Source of the DNA: Absidia repens
Taxonomy: Eukaryota; Mucoromycota; Mucoromycetes; Mucorales; Cunninghamellaceae
DNA: 64,000 nt
NCBI GenBank assembly: GCA_002105175.1
Contig: MCGE01000006.1
Location: 1,116,001-1,180,000 of the forward strand
Direction: 5' to 3'
A program made the position numbers and the translations under genes. The notes beneath the pieces were generated by a model. The model was not told the DNA's origin, searched no databases, and saw nothing but the letters and a program-made list of their open reading frames with translations. This document shows positions 59,401 through 64,000 of the stretch, piece after piece. Within the stretch, counting starts at the first letter, position 1; each line of letters starts with the position of its first letter.

Positions 59401-62168
59401 GAAGGCCGACGAACGAAAACTTTGTGGAGCTATCTTAGATACACATGTGACTGGTGGCGACCGATATCAGATTGGGCTAACGAAGATCTTCTTCCGTGCT
59501 GGACAGGTAATAATAAAAAAAGAACATACAAATACAAATTAAAAAAAAAAAATTGCTACTCCTTCACAGTCTAATATTCATGCTCTGAATTTTTGTACTA
59601 GTTGGCCTACATGGAAAAGCTGCGAACAGACCGATGGACAGAGGTGGCTGTCGTTATCCAAAAGAATGCACGCCGCTATATAGCTCGTCAACGATACAAG
59701 AAAATCCAGGCATTTATTATCAAGCTGCAGCAGGTGGCAAGGAAGAAACATGGGCAAACTACTATTCAACAATTGCGGAAATCCAAGGCAGCAACAGTGA
59801 TCCAATCCTACTGGCGTATGCATATGGTCCGCAAGGCGTACCTTGAACGACGAGCATTCATTATCAAACTTCAAACGGCAGTTCGTTCCCTGGTAGCGAA
59901 AAAACAATTTACCGTCGTCCGACAACACAAGGCAGCAACGAATATTCAACGCATGGTTCGTGGTTGGATGATCCGCCGGCTTTACCAAAACAAGCGTCAA
60001 TTTGTTATCTGTGTTCAGTCCTGTATTCGACGTCGCCAAGCGCGGAAACAACTTGTGGTCATCAAAGCGGAAGTACGATCGGTCTCTCACTTTAAGGAAG
60101 TCTCTTACAAATTGGAAACAAGGGTGGTGGAATTGACCGAAAGTTTGACTCGGCAACGGGAAGAGAAGGGGCACCTCAAGTCCAAAGCAAACGAACTGGA
60201 GACTCAGGTGCGAAATTGGATCGGCAAATATGACCAACTGGACGAACGGGCAAATCAATTGGATTCTTCGACGACTGAATCGAACGGTGACGACCCCTCA
60301 ACAGAAAAATGGCAGCAATGGCAACTCGAACGTCAAGGCTTAGCAGAAGAATACGTTACATCACTCGACAAAATCAAGCATCAAGACAAAGAGATCGAAC
60401 GACTTCGGGATGAACTCACGAAACAAAAGAGCGAAATGACAAAGTTACGGGATACATCACAAAAGGCGGCCCAATCAATCTCGGATATTCCAAATGTCAG
60501 CGAACTCAAATCTCAAATTGCAGCTCTGAAGACCCAACTCTCTCATACATTAAATAGACAACCCCACCGCACCATCAAGCAACAGATATCCTCCTCCAGA
60601 TCGTCGTCACCAACAAGTACTGACAGCGCTACCCTCACTTTGAAGAGCACCAATGGCGCCAAGCAACTAAAGGACGATCATATCAGCTGCAACAACAACA
60701 ACAGCACCATTGGCAAGAAGTTTGATATTGATACCCAAGTGACTCAAGATTTACACACTCTCCTGTTGGACGAACAAACTTTACACAAAGAAATCTACGA
60801 ATCCCTTGTCCGTTTATCCGTTGTTGACGGTGTCGATAACAGCAGCAACAGTAGCAAACAAGACCAATCTTCTCCTTCTGAACCTCATGTGCTTTCTATT
60901 GGCGACAAATCCAATATCCATTTCCCTGCTCATATCATTGATCTATGTCTCTCACTCATGTGGAAACTCGGTGATTTGATAGAATCTGAACAATTTATCT
61001 TCTCAACCATGGATGTCATTCGGAAGCATTGCCAAGTAAGTAGTAATGTGCAACCAACACAAAAAAAAAAAAAAAAGAAAGATAAAACCAAAAAGTAGCA
61101 GTGGCATCTGACCATTTCTTTTTTCAAGGAACAATCCGGGGACAACGTTGTCGAATTATACTTTTATTGGCTGACCAACGTGCATGAGCTTTTATCTTTG
61201 GTATGGACGACGGAAACATTCAAAACATCTGCTCATCAACAAGCCGTTGACCAGCTCAGCAGGAAAATCAAATATGAATTACAACGACTCGAAATTGATT
61301 TGTTTGGACAAGCATTGAAAGAAATCCATATCAAGTTGAACAAGATCGTGGTACCTGCTGTGATTGAATCCCAATCTCTTCCTGGATTCTTGGCAACGGA
61401 CGCTGGCCGGATGTTTAGCAGCCAAGCAGTTTATACAATGGATGACTTGATCCGCTACTTTGATCACATGATGCTTTTACTGGATCGCTACCAATTGGAA
61501 CTCTCTACCAAGGAACAAGTCGTCAATGAAATGATGAAATATATCGGTGTTTCTTGTTTCAATGATGTGATGGGTCGCCGTAATTACAACTCATGGAAAC
61601 GAGGTAATAAAAAAAATAAAATAAAAAAAAGGAAATGGACGAGGCTCGTGTAGGTGGGGGTTACTTATTGTTTGTACAACCATGGTTACGGAATTTCTTG
61701 TTTTGTTTTACTCAACTTATATCTTCCTTTTTTTGGGTGGGTTGGGGGGGCTATAGCTATGCAAATCCAGTACAACCTGGTTCAATTGGAAGATTGGTGT
61801 AAAGACAAAAATATGGCAGACGCCACTTTGGAATTAGAATACTTGACACAGACCACCAAATTACTTCAACTCAAGAAAAACAGTTTGGATGACATGCAAA
61901 TTATTTACGATGTATGCTGGACTCTATCGCCTACTCAAATTCAAAAACTGATGCAGAATTACCATGTTGCAGAATACGAGGTAAGGAAAACAAGTGGAAG
62001 TGAGGTTGGGAAGAGATGCGAAGGAGGCGTGGGTGAGCGAATGCATTTTTACTATTTTTAGCTGGTGGCGGATGACGGTCAGGGACAAATAGCTGGATGT
62101 ATTTGCGGAGCTTTTTTTATGATCAAATTACGTTATTTTTTGTCAAGGACTGCATCGCAAATATTCAC

Positions 62169-62209
<41 letters not shown>

Positions 62210-62634
62210 TTTATCCCTCATATGTAGGAACCTATTAGTCACGAAGTACTCAGGGCCGCTGCTTCCAAAGCTTCCAGTAACGAAAACAAGCAATTACTAC
62301 TGGACGTGAATAACAGCTCTGACTTTACATTGTTTGAAATACCGGAACCGCGGTCCGTCGTGAGACAACAATCTTTAGCAAATGACGATGTCAAGGTAAA
62401 AAAAAAAAAAAAAAGCGAGGATGTCACTAGTACGAATAAGGAGAGGAAGAGGGGGTGTTCTCGGAATTAAGGGTTTCGTTTGTTGGGGAAAATAATATAA
62501 AAAAGGTGGACAATGAAACAGGACAATGTAATGCCAAGCTTCTCACCCAACTGACTTTTTATTTTATTTCATAGTTGGACCTGCCTCATGTGCAAAGGCT
62601 TTTAGTTTTAGTATCAAACGAAAAGAATTTGTAG
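56409..62634 (+). CDS. Class V myosin heavy chain (Myo2-like)
   Basis: Actin motor carrying secretory vesicles and organelles to sites of growth. Sixteen exons (56409-56570, 56642-56774, 56864-57101, 57176-57303, 57376-57458, 57526-57642, 57735-58334, 58409-58549, 58634-58921, 59004-59063, 59153-59506, 59602-61035, 61129-61603, 61757-61980, 62228-62395, 62575-62634) give 1,554 residues; yeast Myo2 has 1,574. The N-terminal SH3-like fold contains [14 protein letters not shown]. The motor has GESGAGKT (across an intron), [12 protein letters not shown] and [34 protein letters not shown] leads to the converter. Six IQ-type repeats start near 59640 ([18 protein letters not shown]), then a short coiled coil and a Dilute cargo domain in exons 12-16. 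The intron after 59063 has a GC donor (GCAAGT). Intron 14 contains a 39-base T run. Confidence 0.96.
62170..62208 (+). repeat. 39-base poly-T run in an intron of myosin V
   Basis: Uninterrupted T homopolymer about 20 bases before the TATGTAG acceptor of exon 15; the longest single homopolymer seen in the window. Confidence 0.9.
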
Positions 62635-62864
62635 AAACCTTATATCCAACCACATTTACTTTTTCCTTTTATCCATTACCCTAATAAAATTGCCCTTTAT
62701 TTTTATTTATTTGCTTGTGTTACAAAAATCTTCTGTGCGCCGGGGTTTGTATTGCTTTTTCAATAAAATCCTGCGTCAATTTGCTCACTTCATTTTTTTT
62801 ACTTTTTCTTTGTTTTTTTTTATTATTCTCTTTTATTTCATATATCACTTATTCATATACAAAC

Positions 62865-64000
62865 ATGTCTGAACCATTACCTCAAGGTAAGTGACAAATA
62901 GTTTGTCCATTCAGGTCATCAAACCATCACTCACATTACCTTCCTCTCCTTTTATTTTCACAGGCTGGGAAGCTCGCCAAGCACCTGACGGCAGATAGTA
63001 AGTACACTTAAGATAGTAGGAGACAAGTTATGGTATCCGTATCAACTAACTCTTTTTATTATTTAGCTACTTCATTAACCATGCCGATCAATCTACTACC
63101 TGGGAAGATCCTCGTCAAAAGAGCCAACACCCTCCTGGTCCTCCTGGTTACGAAGGCTATGCTCAACAAGGTTATCCTTCTCCTCAACATGCTGAAGGCG
63201 AACGTGCTGCTTATGGTGGTTACGGTCAAGCTCCTCCCGGTGAACAAGATGGCTACCCTACTCCCCCCACACCTCAACAACAACCTGAAAAGAAATCGTT
63301 CTTTGGTGGGTTGTCTGGCAACATGAAGATGGCTGGCGGTGCGTTGGCCGGTCTTGCTGCTGGTGGTGCTTTGGCTTACGGTATCCATGAATACAATGAG
63401 CATGAAGAACGCGAAGACGAACAACAAGCTCGCCTTGATGCTTTGGAAGAAGAAAACCGTCGCCAACAAGAAGAAATCCGTGAAATGGAACGCAACAATG
63501 ACAATGGTTACGGTGCCCCTCCTCCCTCTCAAGACTATTACGGTGGTGGCGGTTATGAAGGTAGCCGCGGATGTGATGGTGGCGACGACGATGATAATTC
63601 TGATGAACAACGTGAATTGGATGAGAAACAAAGACGACTCGACGCCCTTCAACGCGATCAAGACGAACAACAACGCGAGCACGACAGGAAGCAAAGAGAA
63701 TTGGACGAAAACGGAGGTGATGAAGACGAACAGGAGGAATTAGATGCCGAGCAAGAAAGATTGGACGCACAGCAAGCTGAGCTTGATGAAAACCAAGGTA
63801 ATATATAAACGAGAAACATAGTATTAGCTGTTATTTGTATTTACTCACCATTTTCATTTTTTGTATATGATGTGTAAATTTTCATAGAGGAACAAGATGA
63901 AGATCAGGAAGAACTTGATGTAAGTATACATATACATCGAAAAACAGAGTAAATGCAACGGATTGAATAAACTGACCACTTTTTTTTTTATTAGGAGGAA
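62865..64000 (+). CDS. WW-domain protein with glycine-zipper segment and acidic heptad repeats (right end cut off)
   Basis: Exons 62865-62886, 62964-62997, 63067-63797, 63888-63919 and 63995 to the edge join in frame; the stop lies outside. The N-terminal WW domain reads GWEARQAPDGRYYFINHAD then STTWEDPR, with both tryptophans and the YYF core, so binding to Pro-rich ligands is expected. A Gly/Pro/Gln/Tyr-rich linker follows. Next comes a glycine-zipper-like hydrophobic stretch (MKMAGGALAGLAAGGALAYG) that could insert in or associate with membranes. The rest is highly charged: a short coiled coil, then seven-residue repeats of the form (Q/E)-(R/E)-x-L-D-x-x (for example RELDEKQRRLDALQRDQ). 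Function unknown. The start is the ATG behind a T-rich leader, giving MSEPLPQ before the WW domain. Confidence 0.82.

Noticed and set aside
59578..60258. Minus-strand open frame of 226 codons opposite myosin V
   Set aside because: Antisense shadow of the IQ/coiled-coil exon; no splice or family evidence.
63059..63694. Long open frame on the minus strand, 211 codons
   Set aside because: It lies fully opposite the WW/heptad-repeat gene and mirrors its codon bias; composition (Phe/Val/Thr-rich) is that of an antisense shadow.
1..64000. CRISPR arrays, rRNA genes, bacterial operons
   Set aside because: No regularly spaced repeats, no rRNA-like conserved stretches, and every gene has eukaryotic splice structure or sits among such genes.

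Overview
This is a piece of nuclear DNA from a filamentous fungus, most likely an early-diverging lineage of the Mucoromycota/Mucorales type. The evidence is: protein genes split by many short GT-AG introns (mostly 50-150 bases) with T-rich stretches before the acceptor; AT-rich intergenic DNA full of poly-T and poly-A runs; a class V myosin, a fungal kinesin-1, a Zn2Cys6 regulator and a GATA factor; and a bacterial-type cytidylate kinase. No rRNA, convincing tRNA, CRISPR array or viral gene was seen. The species assignment is inference, since no search was possible.

Layout. 1-5.7 kb: the C-terminal ~1,600 residues of a neurofibromin/Ira-type Ras GTPase-activating protein (left end cut off). 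8.0-8.6 kb: mitochondrial ribosomal protein mL43. 9.0-11.6 kb: a GNL1-type circularly permuted GTPase. 13.4-14.3 kb: a low-complexity protein of unknown role. 15.5-16.6 kb: a GATA zinc-finger protein. 17.0-17.8 kb (minus): a YdcZ/DUF606 membrane protein. 17.8-25.1 kb: a gene desert with several diverged copies of a dispersed repeat family and a ~111-base tandem duplication. 25.1-28.2 kb (minus): a Zn2Cys6 transcription factor. 28.7-31.5 kb: eIF3c. 31.5-33.6 kb: more repeat copies. 33.6-34.5 kb (minus): cytidylate kinase with two apparent single-base frameshifts. 34.9-38.7 kb (minus): kinesin-1. 39.5-40.7 kb (minus): a family 17 glycosyltransferase. 41.2-45.4 kb (minus): an SH3-RasGEF of the Cdc25 type. 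45.4-48.0 kb: intergenic DNA with a decayed gene relic. 48.0-49.9 kb: a coiled-coil protein with an eIF2B-epsilon-like W2 C-terminus. 50.7-52.5 kb: two small proteins of unknown role. 53.2-55.5 kb: a divergent pair, mitoferrin and an MCUR1/DUF1640 inner-membrane protein. 56.4-62.6 kb: class V myosin. 62.9 kb to the right edge: a WW-domain, glycine-zipper, acidic-repeat protein (cut off).

How the genes relate. Most are housekeeping genes with no operon-like logic. Some themes recur: Ras control (a GAP and a GEF about 35 kb apart), translation (eIF3c, the W2 protein, mL43, possibly GNL1), polarised transport (kinesin-1, myosin V) and mitochondrial inner-membrane function (mitoferrin, the DUF1640 protein). 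Exon-intron models were built by hand by requiring GT-AG (one GC-AG) junctions that keep the reading frame. For eIF3c, kinesin, myosin V, RasGEF, GNL1, mitoferrin and the kinase, the resulting lengths match the known families closely.

Most unusual items: the W2 protein that lacks the rest of eIF2B-epsilon, the frameshifted bacterial-type cytidylate kinase, a hidden last exon of the RasGEF, the dispersed repeat family, and the WW/glycine-zipper/heptad protein.
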